From: Nereocystis luetkeana
Taxonomy: Eukaryota; Sar; Phaeophyceae; Laminariales; Laminariaceae
Assembly: GCA_031213475.1 (NCBI GenBank)
Contig: JARUPZ010000025.1
Location: forward strand, 8,516,592-8,580,591
Reading direction: 5' to 3'
Length of the DNA stretch: 64,000 nucleotides
Below, piece by piece: positions 1 through 11,029 of the stretch. The notes beneath the pieces were generated by a model that saw only the letters and a program-made list of their open reading frames with translations, searched no databases and was not told the DNA's origin. The position numbers were made by a program, and so were the translations under genes. Each line of letters starts with the position of its first letter. Within the stretch, counting starts at the first letter, position 1.

Positions 1-161
1 TCGGTCAGCTTCGCATAAATATTAATAGAATGTTAAATGTGCGACGCCTCACGCCTCACGAACAAAATGCGCGGGGGCAGGGAGGGGGGGGGGGGAGCGC
101 CCAAAGGTCGTGGTACAATGTATCAGGTAGTATGCAGGTACCAGGTAGCATTGATATTTCG

Positions 162-258
162 TTACCCCTTTTAGGACCGCAGTCCCGTTTTGGGGACAAA
201 TTACTTAGAATTTGAGCGGTTTGTCCCCCAAATGGGACTGCGCTTCTAAAAGGGTTAA
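162..258. mobile_element. element A: hairpin MITE (piggyBac-like TTAA flank), copy 1
   Basis: Consensus of the family: TTAA, CCCTTTTAGAACCGCAGTCC, CGTTTTGGGGACAAA, about 15 bp of AT-rich loop, then the inverse arm ending GGTTCTAAAAGGGGTTAA. Total is about 95 bp with arms near 40 bp. Many copies have TTAA at both ends, the target of piggyBac-type transposons. It has no coding capacity and is a non-autonomous element. At least 27 copies or fragments lie in this window. Confidence 0.75.
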
Positions 259-319
259 ACCGGCACCAACTAAGAGTACGTGACCGCGGACGAAGAATGG
301 AGTTTTGGCGATAATGCTA

Positions 320-413
320 TTAACCCCTTTAGAACCGCAGTCCCGTTTTGGGGACAAACTACTTAAACTATTCGTGGTTTGTCCCCAAAACGGGACTGCG
401 GCTCTAAAAGGGT
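320..413. mobile_element. element A, copy 2
   Basis: Left TTAACCCCTTTAGAACC; right end CTCTAAAAGGGTCGA has lost the TTAA. Confidence 0.75.
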
Positions 414-541
414 CGAATATAATGTGAGAACAACAACAGCAATGAGTACCAAGGGGCAATTCCTCCAACAGATATACAACGGCATCAGCGCACCAACAAT
501 CTCCAGGAAGTATTTCATCATGTTTCATGGTTAATCGAGAG

Positions 542-636
542 TTAACCCATTTAGTGCTCCAGTCCCAGTTTGGGGAGAAACCAGTCTAATTCCAAGTGAT
601 TCGTCCCCAAAACCGGACTGCAGTACTAATGAGTTG
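542..636. mobile_element. element A, copy 3 (ACTG variant)
   Basis: Both arms carry a diverged subtype (TTAACCCATTTAGTGCTCC ... CAGTACTAATGAGTTG), the same subtype as at 12.5 and 19.4 kb. Confidence 0.65.
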
Positions 637-1765
637 AGGTTGTTCGAAACGAAACAAGCACGATATGTTCCACTCACTGCTGTCGTCTGCCCTCTCTTGT
701 CTCTGGCCTGACATCTGACATATCTAACTTTTTTCTTTTTATTTTGAACACCGGGTGTGTGTGTTCTGGCTCATTAGGACATGCTACTCACTGCTCATGC
801 CACAAACTGCGGCGGTGCTTATTGTTTTTGTTTTTTGTTGCGCTCCGGTTTGCCTGTTATTTCCGTTGGGTTTTTTTATGAGGTCTTACTCCGGCTATCT
901 GTAGAGGTATAGCTCGATCTGTAGTGACTTGCCACATCCCCCGTGGGGAGTAACGACAGTATTTCCTTTTTCTTTCCTTTTTCGTATTTCTCTTTCGGTT
1001 TGTTTTGTTCCCCCACACACATGAAATCCAGCACAATCAGTGTCCGTGCCGATTCTTCGATCCTAAGCCAAAAGAGATTCAAGGTCTGTTGTTGTTGTCT
1101 GCACATTAAATCGTCCTTTCTACCCAGCTTCATCAGTACGCCCAGTGTCCGTCCTGATTCCCTATCCTAGAGAGATACGGATTCTGTGGTCACAGACTGT
1201 GACACAGAGGAAGACCAAAAATAAAACTAAATAGCAAATTCAAGTGCCAAGCAAGTGAGATGTCAGCGTACCGGGTACGAGAACACAGCAACACAAGCAA
1301 GACCGGAAAAAAGGAGCAAAAGACAATAAAACCGAAAAAACAAAAATCTGGAATGAAGAAAAAGAAGAAGAGAAAAAACAGAATGCAAGCGACGGAAGGA
1401 CTTCAGAAAGGCTACTAGACGGAAAGCATACGCACTCAGGAAGGGCAAGTATCTGCTGCACGGACGGACGAAGCAACACGAAAGAGAGGGAGATACAGGC
1501 AAAAGTCTGTAAGAGCTAGTCGAAGCGGAACCTTGCCACCCAATCTATCATTTCGTTTGCGCATTCGTCGACAGCTGTATCAGAACAGCTGCCCCTCCCC
1601 CCTCCCCCCCTCCCCTTGTCGCCGTTCTTGGCGTCCTCTGCTGCGTGGCGCAGCCGGCTCTTCTGTTCTTCGTCCCCCTGCCACCTCGCCATGAAGCAGT
1701 CCGCCGCTTCGACGACCCCCCGGTATCACTTCCCGCTCTTCTTAGCCGCCCTCGGCCATAACGGT
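637..1765. other. no gene seen
   Basis: CT- and GT-rich DNA with element J pieces and an A/G-rich stretch (1280-1380). Frames here show no splice context or family. Confidence 0.5.
1028..1178. repeat. element J, two partial copies
   Basis: CAGTGTCCGTGCCGATTCTT at 1039 and CAGTGTCCGTCCTGATTCCC at 1143, each followed by a CCTA/GAGAGATAC end. Confidence 0.4.
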
Positions 1766-2100
1766 CGCCCCGGTGGTTCAAGTGGTTAACCTCGATTTCT
1801 ACTTGTTTGAGTCCTGGGTTCGAGCCCCAGGTGGGTCGGACTTTGACTTTATTTGCAAAAATAAAAAAATAATAGAAAAAGGATCCAATTGTTGAGAGCG
1901 CCTTGCAGCGTGGGTAGGCACAATTCGATGCGAGTCGACGAGGGAAGAAAAGGCTGAAATCTTCTCGCGATAAAAATGAAGGCACGTACCGTAGCGGGAA
2001 GGGGGTAGAAGAGCCTGCTATGTGACCCCAAATCTGAGTTACGAGTTGGAAGGAGAGAGAGAAGAAGATGTGCGAAGATAATGAATGGGAAAAAAAAACA
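1766..2100 (+). mobile_element. tRNA-derived SINE with poly-A tail
   Basis: The head has an A box (TGGTTCAAGTGGTTAA) and a B box in a perfect T-arm (CTGGG-TTCGAGC-CCCAG), the pol III promoter arrangement of tRNA-derived SINEs. The acceptor stem does not pair, so this is not a tRNA gene. The body contains GACGAGGGAAGAAAAGGCTG and GATAAAAATGAAGGCACGTA and ends in an A-rich tail at 2091-2098. Related copies are at 5.4-5.7, 16.1 and 42.6 kb. Confidence 0.75.
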
Positions 2101-2870
2101 ACGTCTCTGCTCCGAACAGCAGGGGGGAGCTTTCCGTGGACACCTCTGTGGCTTGAAAACCCCTGAGGTCGTCTGCTAGGCATTGGGCTCAGTTATTTTC
2201 CGGTCGGCCTCGTCCCGGGTTCTCCCCACCAGCCATCGTCCCAAACATCACCCGGTGAGTCAGCCGCTCATTGGTCGTCCGCTGTACGGCCCCCGCAAAG
2301 AGGAGGCGTCGTTTGCGGATGGTCGTCTCAACGTTCTCGCATTGTGCCTTTCTGACTCTGTGGTCATAAAACTACGCTACGAGATACTACATTGTTATAT
2401 CAGTAAAAAGCAGAGTGGACAATGCAATGCCATGTTCATCGTACTGGATACGACAGGCACGACATACCATTAAGTAAAAGAGAAAAAACACAGGAAACAA
2501 AAATATATACCAGGTATATATTAATAGGAGGACCGTTTTATGTGTTTTTGTATCATACTTACATTTTAATTATTTACCAGTACCTGGTATTATTTACGAA
2601 ATCATAATATCAATACGTACCCAAACGGTGGTTTACATACGTCAGGTATATCAGGACTGCCGAGTAGTTTCTGTAGTCAAGACAGAGTAGTACGGGTATG
2701 GGCATCAAAACGAGATTAGCACACAGCAGCAGTGATATTTGTGTGTACCAGTATCAGGCAAAATGTTCGGAGACAAATATATACCTGGACCTGAACCTGG
2801 TGTACAAATAATACATGTAAATGTAGGCCGGGAGATTCCGTGCAGTTGTGGCCGCGAAATTAGGTTTCCT
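2101..2870. other. no gene seen
   Basis: AT-rich from 2390, with CCAGGTATATATTAATAGGA at 2508 (both footprint motifs side by side). A short plus frame at 2183-2473 has no supporting features. Confidence 0.45.
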
Positions 2871-2965
2871 AACCCTTTTAGAACCGCAGTACCGTCCTGG
2901 GGACAAACCTCTGAAATTTCAAGTAGTTTGTCCCCAAAACGGGACTGCGGTTCTAAAGGGGTTAA
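2871..2965. mobile_element. element A, copy 4
   Basis: Near-consensus arms; right end GGGGTTAA intact, left TTAA reduced to TAA. Confidence 0.75.
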
Positions 2966-3004
2966 TTTGCAGACGCGGAGGTTTTACTGTAGAGCAAATC
3001 TTGT

Positions 3005-3112
3005 GGGCGCCGCGACATTTCGTTCACGCCCATCCAGCCATCCATCCATCCATCCATCCCCATCCACCACCCGCAGTTGTTATCGTCCACCTGCACTATC
3101 AATGCTACACCA
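3005..3112 (+). repeat. N repeat, copy 1 (with ATCC microsatellite)
   Basis: GCGACATTTCGTTCACGCCC, (CATC)n, CACCACCCGCAGTTGTTATC and GTCCACCTGCACTATCAATG. Two further copies follow at 3.5 and 3.8 kb. Confidence 0.5.
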
Positions 3113-3114
3113 GT

Positions 3115-3430
3115 GCAGCGATATAAGCTCGCCCTGCGAGACCGCCAGGCCGCCAGGGGGAGAAGGGAGGAGGAGGGAGGACTACTTCCCACGGCGTGGG
3201 GGAGGAATGAAAATGCGGAGTAGGAAGCATGGCGTATAGATACATCCGGAGTAGTAGGTAAAATATCTCGGTAAATGGTGGGGGTGCATATTCAAGTGAG
3301 TACACGCAGGGAAGGAGAATTGGTTCGATGAAGTTTAGTGGTATTCGATGAATTATGTCAGCTTTTTCGTTTTGAATGAATAACGCTCTGCACATCGTCA
3401 GAAGGCGGAAAAAAAAAAAAAAAAAAAAAA
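3115..3430 (+). mobile_element. 5'-truncated LINE copy (3' end only)
   Basis: Begins in the last codons of the LINE ORF (YKLALRDRQAARGRR), then the shared 3' UTR, the CTGCACATCGTCAGAAGG terminus and an A20 tail at about 3411-3430. High identity to 14290-14580. Confidence 0.7.
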
Positions 3431-3464
3431 CATACGTGAATACTACCAGGTATATGGACAAGTA

Positions 3465-4012
3465 AGTGTGCAAAAACAAAAGAGAGCACCTTCGTTGATT
3501 ATTCCACGGATATAAGTTCGAGTTTCCGGAAACGCTGCGAAGGTGACCAGCGCCGCAACATACATTTCGGTCACGTCCATCCACCCATCGATCCATCCCA
3601 ACCCACCACCCGTAGCAGTGTTGTTGTCGTCCATCTGAGCTATCAATACTACAGTACTAATTTTCATACATACCTGGTATACTCGTATATTATACCAGGT
3701 ATGTGCGAAACGCAAAGCACCTTCGTTGACTATTCCGCGGACATAATAACCTCGTGTTTCCGGAAACGCTGCCAAGGTGACGGGCGACGCGACATTTCGT
3801 TCACGTCTATTCACCCATCCACTCCCCATCCACTACCTGGTACGACGCTGTCGTCCACCTGATTTGTTGATACTGGTATTCACACATTCGGCATAATGTA
3901 TGTGTAGCGGCAGCATCAACATAATGCAAAACGCACAGGACCTTCGTCGATATTCCACAAGAACAAACTTTGTTTTCCCGGAAACGCTGAAAAGGTATAC
4001 CTGGTACCTGGT
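3465..4012 (+). repeat. N repeat, tandem copies 2-4
   Basis: A module of about 240 bp (GAGCACCTTCGTTGATTATT, TTTCCGGAAACGCTG, CACGTCCATCCACCCATC, TTGTTGTCGTCCATCTGAGC) is repeated at 3479, 3715 and, shortened, at 3938. Spacer differences are mostly CCTGGTA-type motifs. Confidence 0.5.
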
Positions 4013-4216
4013 ACAGGAGTTCAGCAGCGCCATGATGTCTACTTGAAACTCGATGATCTCTTCAGGACTACACCCCCCCCGGTTATGTGGCCAAAACACT
4101 TGTAATTTGTCTCAAAATTTATTCATATTACCCTATTGTACGTACAGCATCACTGCGGTGCTAAAAGTGTAACCCAGCAAGGACTGCAACCTCGGTATGT
4201 TGTGTCCCTTCACAAT

Positions 4217-4313
4217 AAACCGTTTAGAACCGCAGTCCCGCTTTGGGGACAAACCAGTCGAATTTCAAGTACTTTGTCCCCAAAACGGGACTGTGGTTCT
4301 AAAGGGGTTTTAA
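4217..4313. mobile_element. element A, copy 5
   Basis: The left arm lacks two bases at the CCCTTT terminus; right arm GTTCTAAAGGGGTTTTAA. Confidence 0.7.
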
Positions 4314-4315
4314 CC

Positions 4316-4384
4316 GGTCTTCCTACCCGTCGACATCCAGCACAACCAGTGTCCTTCCCGATTCTTCAATCCTACAGAGATACT
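4316..4384. repeat. element J, short dispersed repeat
   Basis: CTTCCTACCCGTCGACATCC, AGCACAACCAGTGTCC, then CCGATTCTTCAATCCTACAG. Recurs at 5158, 1037, 1122 and (inverted) 11895 and 59870. Confidence 0.5.
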
Positions 4385-4389
4385 GGTAC

Positions 4390-4480
4390 AAGTTCTCGTT
4401 ATGGGGACAAACCAATATTCAAGTTCCGAGTACTAATAGTTTGTCCTCCAAACGGGACTGCTTGTAGTCCTAAATGGGTG
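4390..4480. mobile_element. element A, copy 6 with a TA-CTAATA micro-insertion
   Basis: Degenerate copy. In the right arm the consensus GAGTAGTTTGTCC is interrupted as GAGTA-CTAATA-GTTTGTCC (insert 4433-4438). See the finding on micro-insertions. Confidence 0.6.
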
Positions 4481-4561
4481 CAAATATTTCAGGAGACGGC
4501 AGTTCCAGCTTTTGCGCCGTGGTCAGTCACACAAACCTACCTTCAGCGGTTGCAACACTTG

Positions 4562-4655
4562 ACCCTTTTAGAAGCGCAGTCCCGATTTGGGGACAAACCA
4601 ATCAAAATTCAAGTTGTTTGTCCCCAAAACGGGACTGCGGTCCTAAAGGGGTTAA
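4562..4655. mobile_element. element A, copy 7
   Basis: Near-perfect hairpin; right TTAA present. Confidence 0.75.
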
Positions 4656-5156
4656 ACTACTGCAGCAGAGGTAGGACCAGTGACAGACCGCAGCGCGTTG
4701 CAGGTGTAACCTGCCGTCTCCTGACAATGCTGTCCTGGAAAGGCCCCATCATGGGCTACAACGTACGAGGTATACTTCGTACATGTACGTAAGATATGTG
4801 CGTGAGAACGCACTAGTGGCAGTTCTTTTTAATGCTGAATGGTGAAATATAAAACGACAAAACTAAAAAAGCTACTGCGATACGAATCAGTCAGTTTTTT
4901 TTAAAACTATTATAAATAATAATTTCTTTCCATCAATAGTTCACCGACCACAAGAAATGTCTGCGTTTCGTACTGCTTTTGTACCGCAGTAATCGCCCAT
5001 GGATTGTTCTTGGAGTGGGGGGTCGATGTCATCGGATCATGGGCTCAAAATATAGATACACATAGAGCTGCGGCATATAGATCGGGACGAAAAAAAAAAG
5101 AAAGAAAAGTAACGAAGCTGCTGTGTGTACGTATTGTTCTAATTGAATATACCGTT

Positions 5157-5222
5157 CTTTCTACCCGTCGACATTCAGCCCAACCAGTGTCCATGCCGAT
5201 TCTTCGATACTACGAGACAAAT
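5157..5222. repeat. element J copy
   Basis: TTCTACCCGTCGACATTCAG, CCCAACCAGTGTCCATGCCG, ATTCTTCGATACTACGAGAC. Confidence 0.5.
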
Positions 5223-5384
5223 ATTCTGTCTAGTGTCTACTGCTGGTGCTTCTCCAGGCCTTGTCTGTAGGTCATAAAATGACGTAAACGCATGACGAAA
5301 ATATGAAAATGTGGCACACGGTTCATCATGATTCCATTACTCCTTCTGATACTTCAATTTGTCTCTTTTTTACCTTACGTTTCT

Positions 5385-5745
5385 CCATCCCATTTATTAT
5401 CTACGCCCTTCTTTGCTCTCTCCATCCAACGTGTTTTACAGTATTAATATCGATATTAACCCCTTTAGAACCGCAGTCCCGTTTGGGGACAAAACTACTT
5501 TAAATTTGACTGGTTTGTCCCAAGAACGGGACTGCGGTTCTAAAAGGGTTAATAGTAGTGACTCAGATCCGGGGTTACATACTGCTGTAGTTGGTGTATA
5601 CCCTGGTAGGCTCCTATCCCCCCTCCTCGCTCACTTTTGCTATCGATACTCGTAGATTCATAGGGTTCGTGTCTTGCATTATTTTGCCGCGAGAAAACTG
5701 CAGCCCTTTCTTCCCTCGCCGACTCGCGTCTATCTGCAGTAGGGT
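5385..5745 (-). mobile_element. old SINE copy split by element A
   Basis: Degenerate minus-strand match to the SINE body: CATCCCATTTATTATCTACG at one end, GACTCAGATCCGGGGTTACA in the middle, and GAAAACTGCAGCCCTTTCTT then CCCTCGCCGACTCGCG at the other. A hairpin MITE (5456-5552) sits inside it, so the SINE is older than that MITE insertion. Confidence 0.55.
5456..5552. mobile_element. element A, copy 8 (inside a SINE)
   Basis: TTAA at both ends; inserted in the SINE relic at 5385-5745. Confidence 0.75.
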
Positions 5746-5971
5746 TGGCGATCAACCAAATTACGGCCTTGATTTGATTGTTGGTTATTTCGGATGTTTT
5801 GGGCTTGATAAATTATGAGTATTTGAGCACAATCATCTGGTCGTGATTAAATCAGGAAGAAAAAAGCTGATTGATTATTTTATTACTATTTTAGTTGAAT
5901 ACCAACCCTGATCTGTAGTACTACCGCTACCATAAGTCGTTGCTAGGAAGACTCCGCGTCGAATTCGGTGA

Positions 5972-6012
5972 GTTGTTTTCCTGAAAACGGGACTGCACTT
6001 CTAAAAGGCTTG
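5972..6012. mobile_element. element A, half copy
   Basis: Right arm only (GAAAACGGGACTGCACTTCT then AAAAGGC), immediately before the (TTG)n run. Confidence 0.55.
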
Positions 6013-6019
6013 TTGTTAG

Positions 6020-6108
<89 letters not shown>
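6013..6108 (+). repeat. (TTG)n microsatellite
   Basis: About 30 uninterrupted TTG units after a half copy of element A. Poly-Leu and poly-Asn frames over it are not genes. Confidence 0.9.
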
Positions 6109-6173
6109 GCTCTCAAAACAAGAGGTCCGTGGTCACACAAAGGTGCTGGAGCGCTACAATAAGTAGTATTAGT

Positions 6174-6266
6174 AGCGTTTGTTCACCTTGTAGACATGAG
6201 AGAAATCACAGCCCCCTGCTCGTTTGTTCACCTTGTAGACATATGAGAATTCACAGCCCCCTGCTG
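6174..6266 (+). repeat. 47-bp tandem duplication
   Basis: GTTTGTTCACCTTGTAGACA ... ATCACAGCCCCCTGCTC occurs twice in direct succession. Confidence 0.75.
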
Positions 6267-6732
6267 TGATCACGAGCTTCGCGAGAGATGACATACCTGG
6301 TACATCGCAAATATGTGTGTTCTTCACATTAAACCGTTCTTTATGGAGAATACCCAATGCAATGCCAAGCGCATGATACATACCTGGTACCTGGTACCTA
6401 GTATGACATGTAAGGACGAAAACAAAGGAAATGCATAAAACACACACATCCATGTAAAATGAAAAACGTCAACCCCACGCGTATTGACCCTAGCCTGGTC
6501 CCAGCTTTACAGCAGTCCGATCGTATGTCATCCAAAATCATCGTACGCTTACTTACGTATGGGGACGTCCACGTAAAATAATATCATGTGGTCTATGTAC
6601 TCGTACCAGGCACGTAATACGTATAGCTTGCGAATGTGAATGTTCGAAGATATTCATTCATCATGCATTACTCAGTTGATTATGGTATCATATAATACGT
6701 CATCCATCCGGCATGCTTCAGAGATCACGCTA

Positions 6733-6837
6733 TTACGGGGGACCATAGTTAATAGGACCTATGGTATACATAAAAACCTATATATTTAACCATTTTTACT
6801 AAGAATGCTTGGTCCTATTAACTATGGTCCCCCGTAA
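6733..6837. mobile_element. element B: TA-flanked palindromic MITE, copy 1
   Basis: A 105-bp near-perfect palindrome. The arms start TTACGGGGGACCATAGTTAA and continue TAGGACC; the loop is AAAAACCTATATATTTAACC. It is flanked by TA on both sides (CGC-TA-TTACGG ... CGTAA-TA-CGT), a TA target duplication typical of Tc1/mariner-type elements. No coding capacity. About 16 copies or parts are in the window. Confidence 0.8.
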
Positions 6838-7002
6838 TACGTGGGTACACCCCACTGCTGTGAACGAAAATATAAGAACGTTTAGACTTGAATTTAACGA
6901 ATAAACGGTTCTTACATTTCCGTCTATTAGTACCTGCGGTTAAGCCTAATGGAATGCTTCGAGACAAAAAACACGCCCGTCATCCCGAAAACAACGAAGA
7001 AA

Positions 7003-7005
7003 AAT

Positions 7006-7045
<40 letters not shown>

Positions 7046-7046
7046 C
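7003..7046 (+). repeat. (GGCA)n microsatellite
   Basis: About ten GGCA units. Confidence 0.9.
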
Positions 7047-7604
7047 GAGACACTCGTACGGAACAACACCACCACACCAAACGACCCCAATGTGCAACGC
7101 AGCGATGCAGCGCAAAACAAATCGTAATGCAAGCTCCGAGCTGCTGAGGAAATCCGTTCAAAACTGAGAGCTGATCATCATGTTGCTTCTCTCCGCTATG
7201 ACAATAATAGGCGCTGGCACGATCACATTCTCTGACAGAATAACAGAATGGTCATTAGTGCGTGCGCGTGCACGATGGGCAGACCATCGGACTATGGATG
7301 AGAGGACGTGTGTTAGACTTATGTTTCCTCGCTGCTGTTCATCTCCTGCAATGCAATGCAAAGTGGAAAGAAGAACAGCCGGGGGATCTGAGCAAAGACT
7401 GCAATGACATTGTTGTTCGTGTTGCATCAAAAGTCAAAGTGTCACATGGATAAACTGTAAATAAATCAATCCGACGATGATCATCCGATCATCATCAGAT
7501 CACCTCATCATATACCCTCGACTCGTTCGCGATGGTTTCGGCGTTCCTCCAGCGATGTGCACAGCAGTGGGCGCCCGGTGTCAAGAAACGTCTTTGTGGG
7601 GTGC

Positions 7605-7690
7605 ACCCTTTTAAAACCGCAGTCTCGTTTGAGGGACAAACCAGTCAAATTTCAAGTAGTTTGTCCCCAAAAGGGGACTGCGGTCAAAAA
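7605..7690. mobile_element. element A, degenerate copy
   Basis: CCCTTTTAAAACCGCAGTCT ... GTCCCCAAAAGGGGACTGCG; the right terminus is lost in an A run. Confidence 0.6.
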
Positions 7691-7699
7691 AAATTCGGA

Positions 7700-10105
7700 C
7701 CTCGCATAGTATCAGGTATAGGATTTGGAGTTGTTGAGTGGTTTCTTAGCCCAATTTTCTTGTTGTTCGTGCCGATCTGAGCCTGTTTCGGGGGAAAAAC
7801 ACTTAGAATTTGATGGGTTTGGACTGGCTGCAGTACCAACAGGGAAAAGGGGATATCTACTGCATTAATAGGTGCACCATGGGTTCTGTATTACTATTAA
7901 TATTGAGGCCCTCCAATGGTACGAGCTTCAAAAAGATGAAGAATTAGTGTCATTTGGTGAGGGCCAAACGTAACGTGGGGACAACAAACAAGACGCGGCA
8001 AGTTCCCGGTGTCTACTCTCCTTTACAGAGTACCAGGTATCCTATTAAAAATATCTGCTACAGAGTAGCTCCACCAAGTCGAACATTTTATAATTCCCTC
8101 ATGTGCTGCACACACCATTGTGGACAGAAATGTAACAACCGCTTGACATTCATATTAACTTGTATACCGTCCTTATATTTCGTCCATACGAGTAGTGGTC
8201 GTTAGTAGGTAATCCGCGTGCCTACTAAGATCATTTTCGTAGGTTCAAGTCTCACCGAGCGAGTGCACAAACACTCGTAAGAGTACTGCTGTATGGACTT
8301 TTTTTCACACAAAAAATGATTGGCGGAAACGCGAGAGCGTGCGTGAGTTATCAAAATCCAAGATCGATGAGCAGTGGGAAGACTGAACCCTATGCGCGAT
8401 AAAAATGAAGGCACGTACGTACCGGGGGGGAGGAGGGACGAACTTCACCTGGGACCACGTCTTGTTCAGAAGTTTGCTAACCCTGAGGGTAAAGCCTCTC
8501 ACCCGCTTCAAGCCGGAAAGTAAAAGTGATCGATAATGGGTTTGGTTTTGCGGCTACCCTCACCCCAAGCGCAGGCTGGTACAAGCACACCGACACACGC
8601 GTGTTATTGTGCTGCCCATGGCATGCATACCTGCTGCGCAAATGCAGTACCAGGTACGATGGAGAGCTTGCTGGAAGAACACGTTGCGGCACGACGTGCC
8701 GGTTCCATTTTGAACGCAAACGACAGGAACCTCGTTCCAGTGGGAACATTTTTCGTGAAATCAAAACCAAAAAACAATTTGCGCTCTCATCGTCATCCCA
8801 GTGGAAGATTAGGTTCTGTGCGGTTTACTTTTTTTCCAGCAAGTGTTTTTTTTTGCTTTTTTAAAGTATTAGTTTTTTACATAGGCTCGTCCAGGAATGT
8901 AAGGACCGTTTGGTTTTCATATGGATACTAAAAAAGTGTCTTATATTTTCGGACATAGTGGTAAATCATTTTTAAGGAACCCGAGTCCTGCTGCCGGTGT
9001 TGTTTGCTGCTGCTGCTGGTGTGTACTTTTGCAGTTTGAGCTCGATCTGCTCGAACTGCTGTTGAACGTTGCGGTTCAATGTATACCAGCTCAGCCGTAG
9101 TGCGGTACGCACGTAGTCTTTGCTTGTTTGAATTGGCTCAAACGCTTGCGTCGCGAGTCGCGGGAGCAGCAGAGGCCGGGGCAAGGAGAACGCGCGTTCT
9201 CCGGACGATTGACGACATCCTCCTCCTCGAACGATATTCGTGTGTGAATTTTATGAATTCATGCACGAAATGAGTTCGTAAAAGATCAACGTTTGCAGCA
9301 CGCAAAATTAATAAGAAGTGATCGAAAAATGGTGCGGGTGCTGTTCCGTTAGTCCTCCTTGACTACAAAATAGTACATCTTTGATTTTTGCTCTTGTCTT
9401 GTGAATAATTGCTTCAATTCGTTACTAGATGGGTATAACGCAGGGCAAAATCTGGGGCTATACTGCGTGCTGCTGCTGCTGTTGCTGCAATGTTGTATAC
9501 GGCGTTGACGCATTTCGCGACGCCAGACACGCAGCCAGGCACCCACGGGAAGCCATAAACATGTCAATACGCAAGTCGGGCATGCTATTAATACGCGACA
9601 ACACAGACAACAAACAACCATACTATCAGCGAAAACGCGAGAACAAGGGAGGGCATAAAACAACTCGTGGCATGTTAGGTACAGCCGTACCAGGAGGGTA
9701 GTACCAGGTGCCACAGGTATTGTTAGGCATGTACCAGCGGTATAAAGCTTTTTTCCCGGATGTTGTTGGTGGCCCGTTGTTGATGCTATTATTGTTGATG
9801 CAGCTCGTGCCATATTGTTTCCTGGCGCACGTGTATGGCATGTAGCATGTATGAGGCCAAGACCACGCACAGGTCGTATGTTAATAGGGTGTTGTCGTAC
9901 TGCTGCTGCTGCTGCTGCTGTAGGCAGACCAGCAGACCAGGATGTATTTTGCCAGTATGTCCCGAAAACGAGAGGCATCGTGCCGATATCAACTCAATCT
10001 CAACACGAATCATCATGCCACCACCATCCCAAAGAAACGAAACACCTATTAATAGATCTATCCTCAAAAAGACTCCAGGCATCCCTCATCATCATGTCTC
10101 CCCTC
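7700..10105. other. no supported gene; SINE-like repeat and weak frames
   Basis: A plus-strand ATG at 8659 gives MESLLEEHVAARRAGSILNA and about 60 more residues, and a minus-strand ATG near 9560 gives MFMASRGCLAACLASRNAS. Neither has splice or family support. CTG runs at 9011, 9470 and 9901. Confidence 0.4.
8205..8470 (+). repeat. SINE-like repeat with B-box head
   Basis: GGTTCAAGTCTCACCGAGCG at 8241 is a B-box-like T-arm. The 3' part has GCGCGATAAAAATGAAGGCACGTACGTACC, the core of the SINE at 1.97 kb. A matching head on the minus strand is at 43490-43550 (GGGTTCGAGTCTCACCGAGT). Confidence 0.4.
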
Positions 10106-10109
10106 TCAC

Positions 10110-10451
10110 CTGAGCCAGCACGAGCCCGTCCGAGTTCTCGCACGAGTGCAGCACCCCCAGAGTAGTCCCTCGGATATCGTCCACCGTGTACCCATCCCCC
10201 GCAGAAAATTCCAACACGCCGCAATCATCCCCCTCGAGCGGTTGTCCATGCAACACAGCTGCTGATGTTGTTGCAGAAACAACCTCCATCCGACAACCCC
10301 GCCCGCTGGCTCCGCCGCTACCACCACCAACGCATGAACTGCCTTCCATCAGCGCCGAGCTTGCGAACGAGCTCGAGACTTGCGCCAATATCTGCCGTCG
10401 CTCCTCCGCCAGCACAACGTCAATCAGCAGCGGGAGCAGTAGCAGCAGCAT
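10110..10451 (-). CDS. possible first exon of a secreted protein
   Basis: On the minus strand an ATG at 10451 opens MLLLLLPLLIDVVLAEERRQ, a signal-peptide-like start. The frame stays open for 114 codons to SCENSDGLVLAQ and a strong GGCTCAG|GTGAGA donor (phase 0). Codons in the last third prefer G/C at position 3, as in the confirmed exons. No family is recognised and no following exon was found. The signal peptide is partly a translated CTG tract, so the exon may instead begin at an internal acceptor near 10265. A competing plus-strand frame at 10186-10578 covers the same bases. Confidence 0.4.
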
Positions 10452-11029
10452 CTTCGGGAGCGGCCATCCTCTCCAGGGTCGGCCTTGTGGAAAGCCTGTC
10501 CCTGATCGGGACGACATTTTTGTGGGAAAGCTCATCGCGCTCGTTACTATTCACTGCTGTAACACAACAGCGGTTTAGTGGTGATCAACTCAACAGGGTC
10601 CTATGCCCTGACGCCCTCTCCTGTTTGCTGGAGCCAGCTGTCAAGTGGAGGGGCGCGCCTTTCGGGCGAGGGAGCACTGGACCGCCTCCCGCAGAGCGAG
10701 CTTGTGCGTGCCTCGTATTTTGTGTTTGCAACAGCAGGACTGCAGCACAGCGGCAGCAGCAGCAGCAGCGGCGGCGGCAGCAACGGCAGCAGCCGCAGCA
10801 GCTGTTAGCAAGAGAGATATTTGCTATCCGAAGCTCCTCGAAGCTCCGTTCAGTGGTGGTGGTGTTGTTGTGGCTGTCGGTGCAGATCGATATCTCCAAG
10901 CAACCATCACACCAGACCCACAGAGCGTTACGGCCGTATGTAGTGATGTGGTCTGTATTCTCGCTGTGCATGCTCTGACCTCCTCAAGAAGCAGGCATCA
11001 TAGCACCAATGACAATCAACACAAAACGT

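Noticed and set aside
1768..1850. tRNA gene (A box, B box, perfect T-arm)
   Set aside because: Acceptor and D stems do not pair, and the sequence runs straight into a repeated body with an A tail: a SINE head.
162..4655. CRISPR array (regular GGGGACAAA repeats)
   Set aside because: Each unit is a self-contained hairpin with TTAA flanks and irregular spacing in a eukaryotic context.
5943..6162. Poly-Leu and poly-Asn proteins
   Set aside because: Translation of the (TTG)n microsatellite.
7158..7453. Overlapping frames on both strands near 7.2-7.45 kb
   Set aside because: No splice context, no family, both strands equally open.
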